NCBI RefSeq assembly: GCF_038148855.1
Contig: NZ_JBBVGR010000008.1
Location: 124,001 to 188,000 of the forward strand
Direction of reading: 5' to 3'
Length of the DNA: 64,000 bases
Origin: Phycobacter sedimenti
Lineage (GTDB): Bacteria; Pseudomonadota; Alphaproteobacteria; Rhodobacterales; Rhodobacteraceae
Below, piece by piece: positions 1 to 9,217 of the stretch (within the stretch, counting starts at the first letter, position 1; every line of letters starts with the position of its first letter). The notes beneath the pieces were generated by a model. That model had not been told where the DNA came from, ran no database searches, and was given only the letters and a program-made list of their open reading frames with translations. Position numbers and translations under genes: made by a program.

Positions 1-863
1 GGGTTTGTTTCAGACAGGGTTGCCGACAGGCGGGCATATTCCCGGCGCAACTCTGCCAGTTGGATCTCTTCGGGGCGGGCCTGCGATGTGATGGCTGCAG
101 CCGGGCTTCGGCGGTCGTTGAAGTTGATTTGCCCGGTTGTTTCAAACAGGGTGATCAATTGCTGGCGACGATCCTGAAGGGCACTTTTTTCACGCTCGAG
201 CTGCAGAATGCGCTCTTGCAAGGCGTTCTGCTGGCTGCGGCGAAACTCAAGACTGTCGGGCAGCGCCTCAAGGTTCTGTTCCTGGAACTGGAGGATCTGA
301 GCGCTGATCTGACTGAGAGCCTGTTCCAAGCGCTCGGTTTCCTGGGTGAAAAAGTCGAGAGTTTGGCGCGCTACGTTTGTGCGCATCCGGACGTTTTCCT
401 GGAGGATCAACGTAACGACTTCATTCGTGGTCTGCGCGCTTTTCTGAGCACTGGAAGATTCAAAGCTCACGGTCACGATCGTCGCCGATCGTTCGCCCCG
501 GCGAACCTGGGTTCGGACTGTGTCAATATTGATGCGCCCGCGCAGATCCTTGACCTTTTCGTCTGCGATCATGCCCGGATTGTCCGCATACAGGTTTTGA
601 TCGTTGGCCAGATCCAGCAGGATTTCACGGCTCAGGATGCGCTGACGAATGATCTCGAGCGCCTCAATTTCACCCGTTCGCACGGTTGTGGCAGCCAGTT
701 CGTCCGGTATCTGCTCGGACTCCACGATCAAGGTCGCCTGAGATTTGTAGACCGGCGGCAGCGCAAGAGCGATCGCCACGCCAACAATCGCTCCGATTGC
801 GGTCAGGATGACCACATAGGGCAAGTGGCGGCGAAAAATCCGCCAGTAGTAGTGCAGTTCCAT
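1..863 (-). CDS. Wzz/GumC-type polysaccharide chain-length determinant (3' part missing)
   Basis: Reading the minus strand from an ATG at 863 gives an uninterrupted frame to the window edge (287 codons), so the C-terminus is missing. The protein starts MELHYYWRIFRRHLPYVV, with a first membrane segment at about residues 15-36. A Wzz-like periplasmic part follows (KSQATLIVESEQIPDEL), then a long Gln/Glu-rich coiled coil from about residue 165 onward. This is the architecture of chain-length determinants in exosortase-linked exopolysaccharide loci, where they set polymer length at the inner membrane. It lies 12 bp downstream of the secretion-ATPase gene, so the two probably form one operon. Family is clear; the subfamily is inferred from context. 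Confidence 0.85.
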   Translation of the reverse strand, partial: MELHYYWRIFRRHLPYVVILTAIGAIVGVAIALALPPVYKSQATLIVESEQIPDELAATTVRTGEIEALEIIRQRILSREILLDLANDQNLYADNPGMIADEKVKDLRGRINIDTVRTQVRRGERSATIVTVSFESSSAQKSAQTTNEVVTLILQENVRMRTNVARQTLDFFTQETERLEQALSQISAQILQFQEQNLEALPDSLEFRRSQQNALQERILQLEREKSALQDRRQQLITLFETTGQINFNDRRSPAAAITSQARPEEIQLAELRREYARLSATLSETN

Positions 864-875
864 CTCGGCCAGGTC

Positions 876-1793
876 CTATTTCTTGTCATCGCCGCTGAGG
901 CGGTCATTCAGATTGGGCGGTGATTGTTCCCCTTGCACAAGACGTAACGGATGCGCTCGTCCGGCACAGAAAAACAGTTGATCATCCAGAACTTCCTGAA
1001 CAATCGCGCCATCCACGAACTGCTGATCAGCCTCGAAGGCATAGAGCAGCGAAAAGTCGCACAGCTGGTTGATGAGGCGTGGAATGCCCCCCGTGACCTG
1101 CCGGATCTTCGAAAAAGTCTCTGGCAGGAATATCTCGTTTTTGGCCCCAGCCACGCGCAGCCGGTGATTGATATAGTTTTCTATATCTGCGTCCCCGAGC
1201 CGCGGGAGGAACACGCTGGCAGAAATACGCTGCGCCAACTGGGTCATGTCCGATTGCATGATGATGTCGCGCAGTTCGGGCTGTCCCACCAGAACCAGCT
1301 GCACAAGTTCGTGTTCGGCAAAGTTGATGTTGGTCAGCATTCTGAGCTGTTCAAGAGAGTCGCGCCCCAGGTTCTGCGCTTCATCAAAGATCAGAACGAC
1401 GCGTCGGCCCTTGGCGTATTCCTCGATCAGGAACTCTTCGAACCGTCGGCTCAGCGCAGCATAGGGCTCTTCCTCCCCGTACGCCTGTTCGAGCGATGTC
1501 AGTATCAGCCGCATCAGATCTGCACGATCCGTTGCGGTGGAATTCGAGATGAAGCCAATCACGAGGTCATCGGTGATCGTCTTGAGAAGGTCGCGCAGAA
1601 GCGTGGTTTTTCCGGACCCGACCTCACCCGTGACCAGAGTGATCGGAGCGCGCGCGATCAGGCCGTATTGCAGGACCGCGCTGGCCTTCTTGTGTGTGCG
1701 GGACCAGAACACAAAGTCGGGATCGGGCACCAGCGTAAAAGGCCGCCGCTCAAATCCAAAGTGTTCTAGGTAGATATCAAAACTGAAATTCAT
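876..1793 (-). CDS. Exosortase-locus AAA ATPase (ExeA/GspA-like)
   Basis: Cytoplasmic P-loop ATPase of about 305 residues. Walker A is VTGEVGSGKTTLL (about residues 54-66) and Walker B is VVLIFDEAQNL. The N-terminus YLEHFGFERRPFTLVPDP is the typical start of ExeA-like and PEP-CTERM-locus secretion ATPases. I start it at the ATG at 1793; an in-frame ATG 16 codons upstream would add a Cys-rich MCCANIFVP stretch that does not fit the family. It is divergent from the PrsT-like gene and shares a 326-bp intergenic region with it. Likely role: energising or coordinating polysaccharide assembly or export. Confidence 0.85.
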   Translation of the reverse strand: MNFSFDIYLEHFGFERRPFTLVPDPDFVFWSRTHKKASAVLQYGLIARAPITLVTGEVGSGKTTLLRDLLKTITDDLVIGFISNSTATDRADLMRLILTSLEQAYGEEEPYAALSRRFEEFLIEEYAKGRRVVLIFDEAQNLGRDSLEQLRMLTNINFAEHELVQLVLVGQPELRDIIMQSDMTQLAQRISASVFLPRLGDADIENYINHRLRVAGAKNEIFLPETFSKIRQVTGGIPRLINQLCDFSLLYAFEADQQFVDGAIVQEVLDDQLFFCAGRAHPLRLVQGEQSPPNLNDRLSGDDKK

Positions 1794-2119
1794 GGTACAT
1801 CCAAACTGCGTGCAGGGCACGAAAATGTTGGCACAACACAACGGTCCGTTCGTACCCGTTCTGTTTTCCTAAGGCAATTCCTTCGGCCTTCCACGGTGGT
1901 ACCTATCGTAAAATTCCCCCCGATGCGAGTTAATGGGCGGCAACTTGACATATTGTGCCTGAATTGAGCACAGCCGGAGCAGTGTTTAATCGTATTGCGC
2001 GAAGCATGGGGGTAGTTTCAGCAAATATCGTACGGTTTCCCCATGAAGAACGGTTGACTAAGTGCTACCTAAAGGCTCGGTCGATTCTCTATTCTGGATA
2101 CTGGCGGGGTTAAGTTAAG
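1794..2119. promoter_or_regulatory. Divergent intergenic region of the exopolysaccharide locus
   Basis: This stretch separates the leftward ATPase/chain-length genes from the rightward PrsT-like gene and must hold both promoters. A TTGACA hexamer lies at 1945-1950 on the plus strand, but no good -10 follows at 17 bp. An imperfect inverted repeat TGTGC...GCACA (about 1954-1972) overlaps the same spot and could be an operator. Neither element is proven, and no gene is visible here. Confidence 0.3.
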
Positions 2120-4543
2120 TTGAGACGTTTCATTGCAGTTTTTCTTATGGTTGCAACGCTGGCTGCATGTCAAAGCAGTGAAGAGCGTGCAGAGGCCTAT
2201 TATCAGTCTGCGCTTGAGTTGCTTGAAGAAGGGGATGTTGAACGCGCCCTGATCGAATTGCGTAACGTCTTTGACAACAACACGCTTCATCGCGAGGCGC
2301 GGCGGCTGTATGCGGATCTTGTTCTGGAGAGCGGCAATGTCCGTGAGGCCTACGGGCAATATCTGCGTCTGGTTGAACAGTATCCGGATGCCATTGATGT
2401 GCGCAGGTTGCTGGCGGAAATCGCCCTCGACCTGAACAACTTCAGCGAAGTGACACGCCATGGGACGGCCTTGTACGAAGCTGCGCCGGACGTTCCCGAA
2501 CACCAGGCCCTGATGATCTTCATCAACTATCGTGACGCGCGCCAGAGGCAGAACAACGTCGACGCCGGTCAGGAGGTCGAAAAGGCAGAAGCGCTTCTTG
2601 ATGAGCACCCGAAACTGTCTACAGCGCTCCGTATTCTCGTCGACTGGCACGCGACCAGCCCTTCGCCGATGCGGGCGATTCCTTATCTCGACCGCTTGCT
2701 GGAGCTGTACCCGGATTCTCAGCCACTGCACATGGCTCGGCTGGCGGTCCTGCAACGCGCCGGCGAAACAGAGGAAATCGGCAAGCAGCTGCACTGGCTT
2801 TATGAACGCTTCCCGGAAGACAGCGTGATCGCCGATCAGCTTGTTCTTTGGTACCGCGCAAAACGCGATTTTGACACACTGGAAACATTCTTGCGCGACC
2901 GTGCCGGTGATTTTGATGGCCCGATTGCGGGGCACATTGCCGTTGTGGAGCTCTTGGCCCAAACGCGGGGCCGGGATGCGGCCCTTGCGGAGCTGAATAG
3001 CCTGGCTGAGGCCAACGGCGACACCGACCTGTCCCGTCGCTATGCGCTTCAAGCCGCGCTTTTGGAGTTCAACGCGGGCGAGCGGGAGCAGGCAATTGCC
3101 ACCATGTCGCGGATCGTGGAGGAGGCCGAGCAGGTCGACCTGATCAATGAGGCCCGTATCAGCCTGTCACGCATGAAGGCGGCCACGGGGTATGCCGACG
3201 AGGCGCGTGCTCTTGTTGAAGAGGTCCTGGAAAGTGATCCGGGCAACGTTCCGGGGCTTGTGGCGCGCGCGGCCTGGAATATCCGTGAAGACAAGCTGTC
3301 CGAAGCGATCACGGGCCTGCGGCAAGCCTTGGATCAGGACCCGCGCAACTCCGAAACCCTGATCTTGCTGGCTGAAGCGCATCAAAAGATGGGCAATATA
3401 GAACTGGCCGAGCAGCGCCTCGCGCAGGCGGTGGAGGTGACCAACGCGGCTCCGCGTGAGGCACTGATCTATGGTCGCTATCAGATCGCGCGCGAGCAGC
3501 TCGCGGCGGCCGAGCAGGTTCTGACGGATTCTTTCCGCACCTTCGGGGATCTGGAAGTCGCGCGCCTTCTTGGGCAGGTTCTGTTGCAGCGTGGCGACTT
3601 TGAAGGCGCCCGCGGGATCCTGGATCGTCTGGCCAACAGCGAAAACCCGAACGCGGCGCCCTTGGCCCGGGCTTTGCAGGCCGCCATCATGTTCAATCAG
3701 AACCGGGTAGAAGAGGGTCTGGCCTTCCTGCGCCAAACCGCCGATGTGGAAGGCGAAAACGGTGAGTTCGTTTCCGCTCTGCAGATCCTGCGGGTTCAAA
3801 TGATGTCCGGGCGCCTTGAGGATGCGCGCAACCAACTCGCCGTGATGCGCAGCCAATTCCCCGAAAACCTTGCTCTGCGTCTACTCGAAGGAAATCTGGC
3901 CGGGTTGGAGGGGAAGCCCGAAGAAGCCATTCAAATCTACCAAACCCTGCACGACGAACACCCCGACCAACCGATTGTGTTGCAGCGGCTCTATTCGTCG
4001 CTGCGCGAGAATGGGCGTGGAGACGAGGCAAAAGCGATCCTTCAGGCCGGGCTGGAGCGCCAGCCGGATGCGCATCCGCTACTGATGCTGCGCGCCTATG
4101 AGCTGGAACTGGAGCAGCAGGAAGAGGGCGCGATCGAGGTTTATGAGCGCCTCTATAAGGAGGATCCGGACAGTCTGATCGTGGCCAATAACCTGGCCAG
4201 CATGCTTGCGATGCATCGCGACAATCCGGAGGACGTCAAGCGTGCCTACACGATTGCGCAGCGGCTGAACGGCACCAAAATTCCGGCGATGCTCGATACG
4301 CTGGGCTGGGTGCAGACGCTCAATGGGGAGTATGACGCGGCAATCCTGAACTTGCAGGCCGCGGTACGCGGGTTGCCGAACAATCCTACCGTTGCCTTCA
4401 ATCTGGCCCAGGCCTATGCCAAGGCGGGGCGTATCGAAGAAGCGCGCGCAGAGTTGCAGCGCGGCTTTGATCTGGCGGACGGCGATGAGGGCGTTCCCCA
4501 GTTCCAGCGAGCTCTGGATCTCAGAGACGAGTTGGGCGGATAG
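2120..4543 (+). CDS. PrsT-like TPR lipoprotein of the exosortase/EPS system
   Basis: An 807-residue protein with an N-terminal lipoprotein signal (MRRFIAVFLMVATLAAC, lipobox LAAC with Cys17) followed by tandem TPR units to the end. Repeated patterns such as A...LLEEGDVERALIELR, LYPDSQPLHMARLAVL and LNGEYDAAILNLQAAV are visible. The start is TTG: no upstream ATG preserves the signal peptide, and the lipobox fixes the frame. PrsT-type TPR proteins accompany exosortase systems and are thought to scaffold polysaccharide or substrate export in the periplasm. The length is close to the family norm of about 800-900 residues. Repeat count was not computed. Confidence 0.83.
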   Translation: MRRFIAVFLMVATLAACQSSEERAEAYYQSALELLEEGDVERALIELRNVFDNNTLHREARRLYADLVLESGNVREAYGQYLRLVEQYPDAIDVRRLLAEIALDLNNFSEVTRHGTALYEAAPDVPEHQALMIFINYRDARQRQNNVDAGQEVEKAEALLDEHPKLSTALRILVDWHATSPSPMRAIPYLDRLLELYPDSQPLHMARLAVLQRAGETEEIGKQLHWLYERFPEDSVIADQLVLWYRAKRDFDTLETFLRDRAGDFDGPIAGHIAVVELLAQTRGRDAALAELNSLAEANGDTDLSRRYALQAALLEFNAGEREQAIATMSRIVEEAEQVDLINEARISLSRMKAATGYADEARALVEEVLESDPGNVPGLVARAAWNIREDKLSEAITGLRQALDQDPRNSETLILLAEAHQKMGNIELAEQRLAQAVEVTNAAPREALIYGRYQIAREQLAAAEQVLTDSFRTFGDLEVARLLGQVLLQRGDFEGARGILDRLANSENPNAAPLARALQAAIMFNQNRVEEGLAFLRQTADVEGENGEFVSALQILRVQMMSGRLEDARNQLAVMRSQFPENLALRLLEGNLAGLEGKPEEAIQIYQTLHDEHPDQPIVLQRLYSSLRENGRGDEAKAILQAGLERQPDAHPLLMLRAYELELEQQEEGAIEVYERLYKEDPDSLIVANNLASMLAMHRDNPEDVKRAYTIAQRLNGTKIPAMLDTLGWVQTLNGEYDAAILNLQAAVRGLPNNPTVAFNLAQAYAKAGRIEEARAELQRGFDLADGDEGVPQFQRALDLRDELGG

Positions 4544-4699
4544 TGCGGCAAGGGCTTGAATCGCCAATGTGACCTACAGGGCACGGCCCGGCAGGAACAT
4601 CGGCTTTTCATTTGTCGGTGGTAAACAAAGTATGTAAATCTCGGCGCATATGTCTAACGATTCTGGCGCGCGCTACGAATTTGGAGCAGGATTTTAGAA

Positions 4700-5308
4700 A
4701 TGAAGACGAACAACAAAGCTATCGCTCTCTTGGCTTGGGCGCTATTGGCCTGTGTAGGCTTCATCGCCACCGGGGTTGAGGCCGCCAGCTACAAGATCCG
4801 CTCGGGCGACGTGCTGCGGGTGGAGGTTCTGGAAGATGAATCGATCAACCGTGATGTTCTGGTCGGACCGGACGGAAGCATTTCTGTCCCGTTGGTCGGC
4901 GTCATCTCCGTATCTGGCAACACCCTGACAGAGGCAAGCAGCCGCCTTGCAGGCGCACTGGCGCCCAATTTTGCCAACACGCCCAACGTTTTGGTGTCCC
5001 TGCGTGAGCGTAACAGCTCAAGCGGCACATCGGTTTCCCGCAAGGTCTACGTGATCGGCGAGGTGAACAATCCCGGCTATGTGGATGTGGACAGCAACAC
5101 GACACTGTTGCAGGCGCTGGCCCTGGCTGGTGGAGTCACCGATTTTGCGGCCGTCAAGCGGATCCAGCTTCGCCGCGTGTCCGGCGGGTCCGAGACCGTC
5201 TATCGCTTTGACTACAGCAAAGTTCTGGATGGCGTCAGCAACGTGGGCACAAGCGCAGTCACCGGGGGCGACGTGATCGTTGTGCCCACCCGCCGTCTGT
5301 TTGAGTGA
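4700..5308 (+). CDS. Polysaccharide export protein (Poly_export/SLBB, Wza family)
   Basis: 202 residues with a Sec signal peptide (hydrophobic AIALLAWALLACVGFIATG, cleavage near VEA-A). It is followed by a Poly_export domain (YKIRSGDVLRVEVLEDESI, about residues 30-110) and one SLBB domain (KVYVIGEVNNPGYVDV, about residues 115-200). The family makes the periplasmic/outer-membrane channel for exopolysaccharide. The Cys in the signal region is not at a lipobox, so the mature protein looks non-lipidated, and the short single-SLBB form is typical of exosortase loci. It sits 157 bp after the TPR gene and 13 bp before the barrel gene. Confidence 0.88.
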   Translation: MKTNNKAIALLAWALLACVGFIATGVEAASYKIRSGDVLRVEVLEDESINRDVLVGPDGSISVPLVGVISVSGNTLTEASSRLAGALAPNFANTPNVLVSLRERNSSSGTSVSRKVYVIGEVNNPGYVDVDSNTTLLQALALAGGVTDFAAVKRIQLRRVSGGSETVYRFDYSKVLDGVSNVGTSAVTGGDVIVVPTRRLFE

Positions 5309-5320
5309 TCCTGGGGTACC

Positions 5321-6571
5321 ATGAACCATCGAGGTAAAAATCTGACCCTGTTCGCAGGGTTGATTTCCCTGTCCGTCTCGCCTGTGGCGGGCCAGGACAC
5401 AGGTGGCAGGACAATGCGTTTCGATCTTTCAGAACGCGTCGAAGCCGTGCGGAACCCCACGCTTAATCCCGGACAGGATGATTCTGAGATTCTGTCCACG
5501 ACAAATCTTGGCTATGAGCTGTCCAGCAAGACGCGTAGTGACGAGTTGTCTCTTCGGCTGCAGGCCGCATTGCGCGTCCCGTTCGGTAGCAGCTCGGATG
5601 ATCCGGACATCGACGATACCGGCGCGACCCTGCGCTACAGGCATATCGCACCCGGCGCCACCTTTACGACACTGGCGTCCATTCGTCGGAGGGATCTGGC
5701 GTATCTAAGATCATTCGATCTGGATGAAGATGACGACATCGATGCGCTCAACAATACCGGTGATCGGATCAATTCGAACCTGCAATTCGGGGTCGATTTC
5801 GGGCAGGACCGGCCGTTTGGCTGGGGGGCCTCCGTTGGAGCAAGCAAAGTTCGCTACAAGAACCTGGGCGCGGGGTCGACTCTTACGGATTATGATCGTG
5901 AGAATGCGACACTGACCGGACGTTTCGATCTGTCGGAAGTGACGCAGCTGACATCCAGCCTTACCTATTCTCAAAGCCAGGAAGAGGGCAGCAACCGCTT
6001 GCGCACCTATGGTGCGAACTTTGCGCTCAGCCATTTGCGTGAAACAAGCGAGTACCGAACCTCGCTGTCCATGGCCTGGCCGGATCAATCTGCTGATCGC
6101 GTCACGCTGACGGTCGGGAACACAACCCAGTTCAGTGATCGTGGGCAGATCTCTTTTGATATCGGCGGTACCTTCTCGGACGGTGGGTCAACGCGGATTG
6201 TCGGGCGCCTGGATTACCAAAACCAGCTCACGCCCAACAGCAACGCCCGTGCAAACCTGCAGCGCCAGGTGAGCGATGCGAGCGATGGTGCGGTCATTCT
6301 GCGAACCCGTGGTCAGATCGGATACGACGTTTCGTTGACCTCTTTGACCACGCTGGCGTTTGACCTGCGCTACCTGGAGCGCGAAAACCTCAGCAATGGT
6401 TCCGACCTCGAGGAATACGGCGTCAGCTTCAGCGTGAATCGTCAGCTGACCTCCGATTGGCTGCTGACTGTCGGACTGGGGCAGACGACACGCAAGGAAA
6501 CCGGGCTTGCAACGGCCAAGTCGGAAACGGTTTACTTTTCCATCGGCCGGGCGTGGACCGGAAGGTTCTGA
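5321..6571 (+). CDS. Outer-membrane beta-barrel protein of the exosortase/EPS locus
   Basis: 416 residues with a signal peptide (LTLFAGLISLSVSPVAG, cleavage near AGQ). The body is dominated by alternating amphipathic strands such as ATLTGRFDLSEVTQLTSSLT and TLAFDLRYLERENL. It ends in Phe (IGRAWTGRF), the classical C-terminal residue recognised for barrel assembly. Similar barrels occupy this position in exosortase loci, next to the export protein, and probably form the outer-membrane exit for the polymer. No enzyme motif is seen. Start codon is 13 bp after the export gene, suggesting translational linkage. Confidence 0.78.
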   Translation: MNHRGKNLTLFAGLISLSVSPVAGQDTGGRTMRFDLSERVEAVRNPTLNPGQDDSEILSTTNLGYELSSKTRSDELSLRLQAALRVPFGSSSDDPDIDDTGATLRYRHIAPGATFTTLASIRRRDLAYLRSFDLDEDDDIDALNNTGDRINSNLQFGVDFGQDRPFGWGASVGASKVRYKNLGAGSTLTDYDRENATLTGRFDLSEVTQLTSSLTYSQSQEEGSNRLRTYGANFALSHLRETSEYRTSLSMAWPDQSADRVTLTVGNTTQFSDRGQISFDIGGTFSDGGSTRIVGRLDYQNQLTPNSNARANLQRQVSDASDGAVILRTRGQIGYDVSLTSLTTLAFDLRYLERENLSNGSDLEEYGVSFSVNRQLTSDWLLTVGLGQTTRKETGLATAKSETVYFSIGRAWTGRF

Positions 6572-6604
6572 GACACTAGGTTGATGTGAAATTCATGCGC
6601 CATG

Positions 6605-6633
6605 GCGGGTTTGGATGACCTGATCCAACCCGC
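6605..6633 (+). terminator. Hairpin between barrel gene and xrtD
   Basis: GCGGGTTTGGAT pairs with ATCCAACCCGC (one bulged T, 6-nt loop), followed by GTGTTGTTTGTT. It is a weak terminator or attenuator 34 bp after the barrel stop and 30 bp before xrtD. Confidence 0.45.
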
Positions 6634-6662
6634 GTGTTGTTTGTTAATTCGGGATTATTGCG

Positions 6663-8261
6663 ATGCCCACTGGACCCTCTGTTGCCAATCCCTCTGAGTT
6701 TCAAGGCCGGATACCCGTTGGCGCCATCATGCTGGTGGTGTTGTTCCTGGTCAGCGTGCCGGTGCTTTGGCTGGGCATTTCATCGCTCTTGGAAGTCTGG
6801 GTAACACCCGAATACAGCCATGGACCGCTGATCCCTCTGATCTCTCTCTACCTGTTCCTTCGGGAGTTGCGCGACAAGGAGCCGCTTCCCGGTACGACCC
6901 CGGTGAATCGCCGTCCTGGCGTTCTGGTGATCGTGAGCGCTCTTCTGCTTGCAGTGGTCGGAAATCTCACCTCTGTGCCGGATCTGGTGGCCTACGCGCT
7001 GATCATATGGGTTGGCGGAGTCGTGCTCGTCTGCTTTGGCTGGGCAGAGGGCCGGCGCCACCAGATGCCGGTCCTGCACCTGATCTTCATGCTGCCGCTG
7101 CCCCAGATTCTCTATTGGAAACTGACGATCTTTTTGCAGGGCGTGTCGTCTGAGCTGGGGGTCTGGTTCATCAAACTGGCCGCGGTACCAGTTTACCTGG
7201 ACGGCAACATCATCGATCTTGGGCCTTACAAGCTTCAGGTGGCCGAGGCTTGCTCGGGGCTGCGCTATCTTTTCCCGATCCTCAGCTTCTCCTATCTGAC
7301 CGCGATCCTGTACAGGGGCCCCTTCTGGCACAAGGTCTTTCTCTTTGCCTTTGCGGCGCCGCTGACGGTCTTCATGAATGCCTTCCGCATTGGCGTGATC
7401 GGTGTTCTGGTCAATTCTTACGGGATCGAACAGGCTGACGGATTTTTGCATTTCTTCGAAGGCTGGGTGATCTTTGGTGCCTGCGTTGCGATCCTGTTTC
7501 TGACCGCCGTCCTGTTGCAGCGTCTGAGCCGCAGTCACCTGAGCCTGGCGGAAACCATCGACATGGATTTCAATGGACTGGGTGGCGAGGCCGCCAAGGT
7601 GCTGTCCTTTCCGGCCAGCCGTGCTCTGACGGCTTCGGTGGCGCTCAGTCTTTTGATCTCTGCCACCTACGTGCTGACACCGCATTCAGAGAACGAGCCC
7701 CCGACGCGGGATTCATTTGCCCTGTTCCCAAGTCGGCTTGATGGATGGTCGGGATTCTTCAGCACACTGGAGCCGAATGTCGAAAAGGTACTTGGCGCAA
7801 CTGACTATGCGAACTCCGCCTATATCGGTCCGGACTCCGATATTCCGGTCGAGTTTTTCGCGGCCTGGTATCGAAGCCAGACCGAAGGGGAAGGGATCCA
7901 TTCCCCCGAGGTGTGCCTGCCCAACGGCGGCTGGGAGATCTTCTCGTTGGCCCCTCATGAAGTGTCGATGCCCGAAACGGTTTACGGGACATTCACCGTG
8001 AACCGCGCGGTCGTCGAGAAGGGGTTCGAGCGCCAGTTGGTCTACTACTGGTTCGAGCAGCGTGGCACCCGGATGACAAATGACGTGACGGCCAAACTGT
8101 CGGTCCTGCGGGACACGGTGATACGGGGACGTAGCGATGGCGCCATGGTGCGGTTTGTGACCCGTATTGCCCCGAACGAGACAGAGGAGGATGCGACACG
8201 CCGCCTCGAGGCGCTCATGTCGCGTGTCCTCAAGATCCTTCCACGATATATCCCGGAATAG
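6663..8261 (+). CDS. xrtD: Exosortase D (VPLPA-CTERM type) with fused EpsI domain
   Basis: A 532-residue integral membrane cysteine protease/transpeptidase that processes C-terminal sorting signals. The first 290 residues contain about eight membrane segments and the exosortase triad: Cys197 in EACSGLRYL, Arg242 in MNAFRIGV and His263 in GFLHFFEGW. A hydrophilic EpsI-like domain (about residues 340-530) carries the family hallmark HSPEVCLPNGGWE. Fusion of both parts is characteristic of XrtD in Rhodobacteraceae. The gene follows the export and barrel genes and precedes a protein with a matching sorting tail, which supports the assignment. Symbol assigned by family recognition, not by search. 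Confidence 0.9.
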   Translation: MPTGPSVANPSEFQGRIPVGAIMLVVLFLVSVPVLWLGISSLLEVWVTPEYSHGPLIPLISLYLFLRELRDKEPLPGTTPVNRRPGVLVIVSALLLAVVGNLTSVPDLVAYALIIWVGGVVLVCFGWAEGRRHQMPVLHLIFMLPLPQILYWKLTIFLQGVSSELGVWFIKLAAVPVYLDGNIIDLGPYKLQVAEACSGLRYLFPILSFSYLTAILYRGPFWHKVFLFAFAAPLTVFMNAFRIGVIGVLVNSYGIEQADGFLHFFEGWVIFGACVAILFLTAVLLQRLSRSHLSLAETIDMDFNGLGGEAAKVLSFPASRALTASVALSLLISATYVLTPHSENEPPTRDSFALFPSRLDGWSGFFSTLEPNVEKVLGATDYANSAYIGPDSDIPVEFFAAWYRSQTEGEGIHSPEVCLPNGGWEIFSLAPHEVSMPETVYGTFTVNRAVVEKGFERQLVYYWFEQRGTRMTNDVTAKLSVLRDTVIRGRSDGAMVRFVTRIAPNETEEDATRRLEALMSRVLKILPRYIPE

Positions 8262-8653
8262 GCATCAGACCGGCTGAAACCGCGCCGCAGCAGACAGTCA
8301 CTTTTGCAAGGGATCGCATCTTTCGTTCTTCTTAATGTTGCCACTATTCCAATGGATCTGGGGCGATTCGCCCATTTTTCTTGGTTGGCAGCGCGAAAGT
8401 CTCACACTTGTGTGCGCTTGGTGGATAGCCTGCCTCATGCGGCAGGATTTCGTTCAATTTGGCAACAATGCACCCAATTCCGGGGCCATTTTCGCATCAG
8501 AACCCTCGCAGACGTTAACAATTTGTTGCTGCGCGCCGGGGTATGAAGTATTTTAATCATATCGTTGGCAATTCTCTTGGAGCCCCAAGAGCGTTGACAT
8601 GGGTGCAGGCATCCGTGGGTGGATGTCGTGATAACAAATTTGAGGATGGTAAA
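8262..8653. other. Intergenic region upstream of the VPLPA-CTERM gene
   Basis: About 390 bp with no convincing coding frame. It presumably contains the promoter and a long 5' UTR of the sorted protein. A TTGACA hexamer is present at 8595-8600 but has no good -10 partner. An in-frame ATG at 8543 exists but would place 37 unrelated residues before the signal peptide. Confidence 0.3.
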
Positions 8654-9112
8654 GTGATTAAAGCTCTCAAATACGTAGCTGCCGCGGCTGTTGCCACGCT
8701 GGCTCCGATGTCGGCCTCCGCGCTGACATACTTCTCTGCGTACACAGACGGTAGTACGTACAACTTCTCCGATGGCTATCAGTCTCTGGTTGGCGTTGCT
8801 CTGTCTCCAGAAGGTGCCGGTTCCATCACTCTGAACATTGTCAATGATATCGGTGCAAATCTCCGGTTTGCCTTCGACCTCGTTGCCGAAACTCTGAGTG
8901 GTGTCACCTATACCTTTGGCGGTGCGCCGGTAACTCCGGACTTTGGTGCGCCGGTTGCTGGTCCCACCCAGCTCGTGATCAACTACACCGGCGCAAACGT
9001 TGGTGATCAGATCGCATTCGCGATGTCGGCTGTTCCGGTTCCGGCAGCTGCAGCTCTGATGCTGACTGCAATGGGTGCTCTGGCACTGGTGCGTCGCAAC
9101 AAGCAAGCGTAA
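8654..9112 (+). CDS. VPLPA-CTERM sorting-domain surface protein
   Basis: A 152-residue secreted protein. I start it at GTG 8654, preceded by GAGG at 8-bp spacing, giving MIKALKYVAAAAVATLAP...SASA as a clean Sec signal; the ATG at 8543 is rejected. The mature part is low in charge and rich in Thr/Gly/Tyr. The C-terminus VPVPAAAALMLTAMGALAL followed by VRRNKQA has the three parts of an exosortase signal: VP.PAA motif, membrane helix, basic tail. It is the obvious substrate of the neighbouring exosortase. The function of the mature domain is unknown; it resembles the usual small PEP-CTERM surface or matrix proteins. Confidence 0.82.
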   Translation: MIKALKYVAAAAVATLAPMSASALTYFSAYTDGSTYNFSDGYQSLVGVALSPEGAGSITLNIVNDIGANLRFAFDLVAETLSGVTYTFGGAPVTPDFGAPVAGPTQLVINYTGANVGDQIAFAMSAVPVPAAAALMLTAMGALALVRRNKQA

Positions 9113-9137
9113 GCTACGCGTAGAAACGCAAAATCAG

Positions 9138-9174
9138 TTGGGAGCGGTCGAAAAGGCCGCTCCCAATTCCTTTT
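9138..9174. terminator. Strong terminator between convergent genes
   Basis: TTGGGAGCGGTC and GGCCGCTCCCAA form a 12-bp stem with a GAAAA loop, followed by TTCCTTTT on the plus strand. It ends the VPLPA-CTERM transcript and may also serve the leftward beta-helix gene. Confidence 0.85.
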
Positions 9175-9217
9175 GGGGCACATCCTAGACGGCAGGCGGA
9201 CTGGTCGCTAAGACGGC

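Noticed and set aside
60..923. Plus-strand frame of 287 codons at the left edge
   Set aside because: It is antisense to the chain-length determinant and shows no family features.
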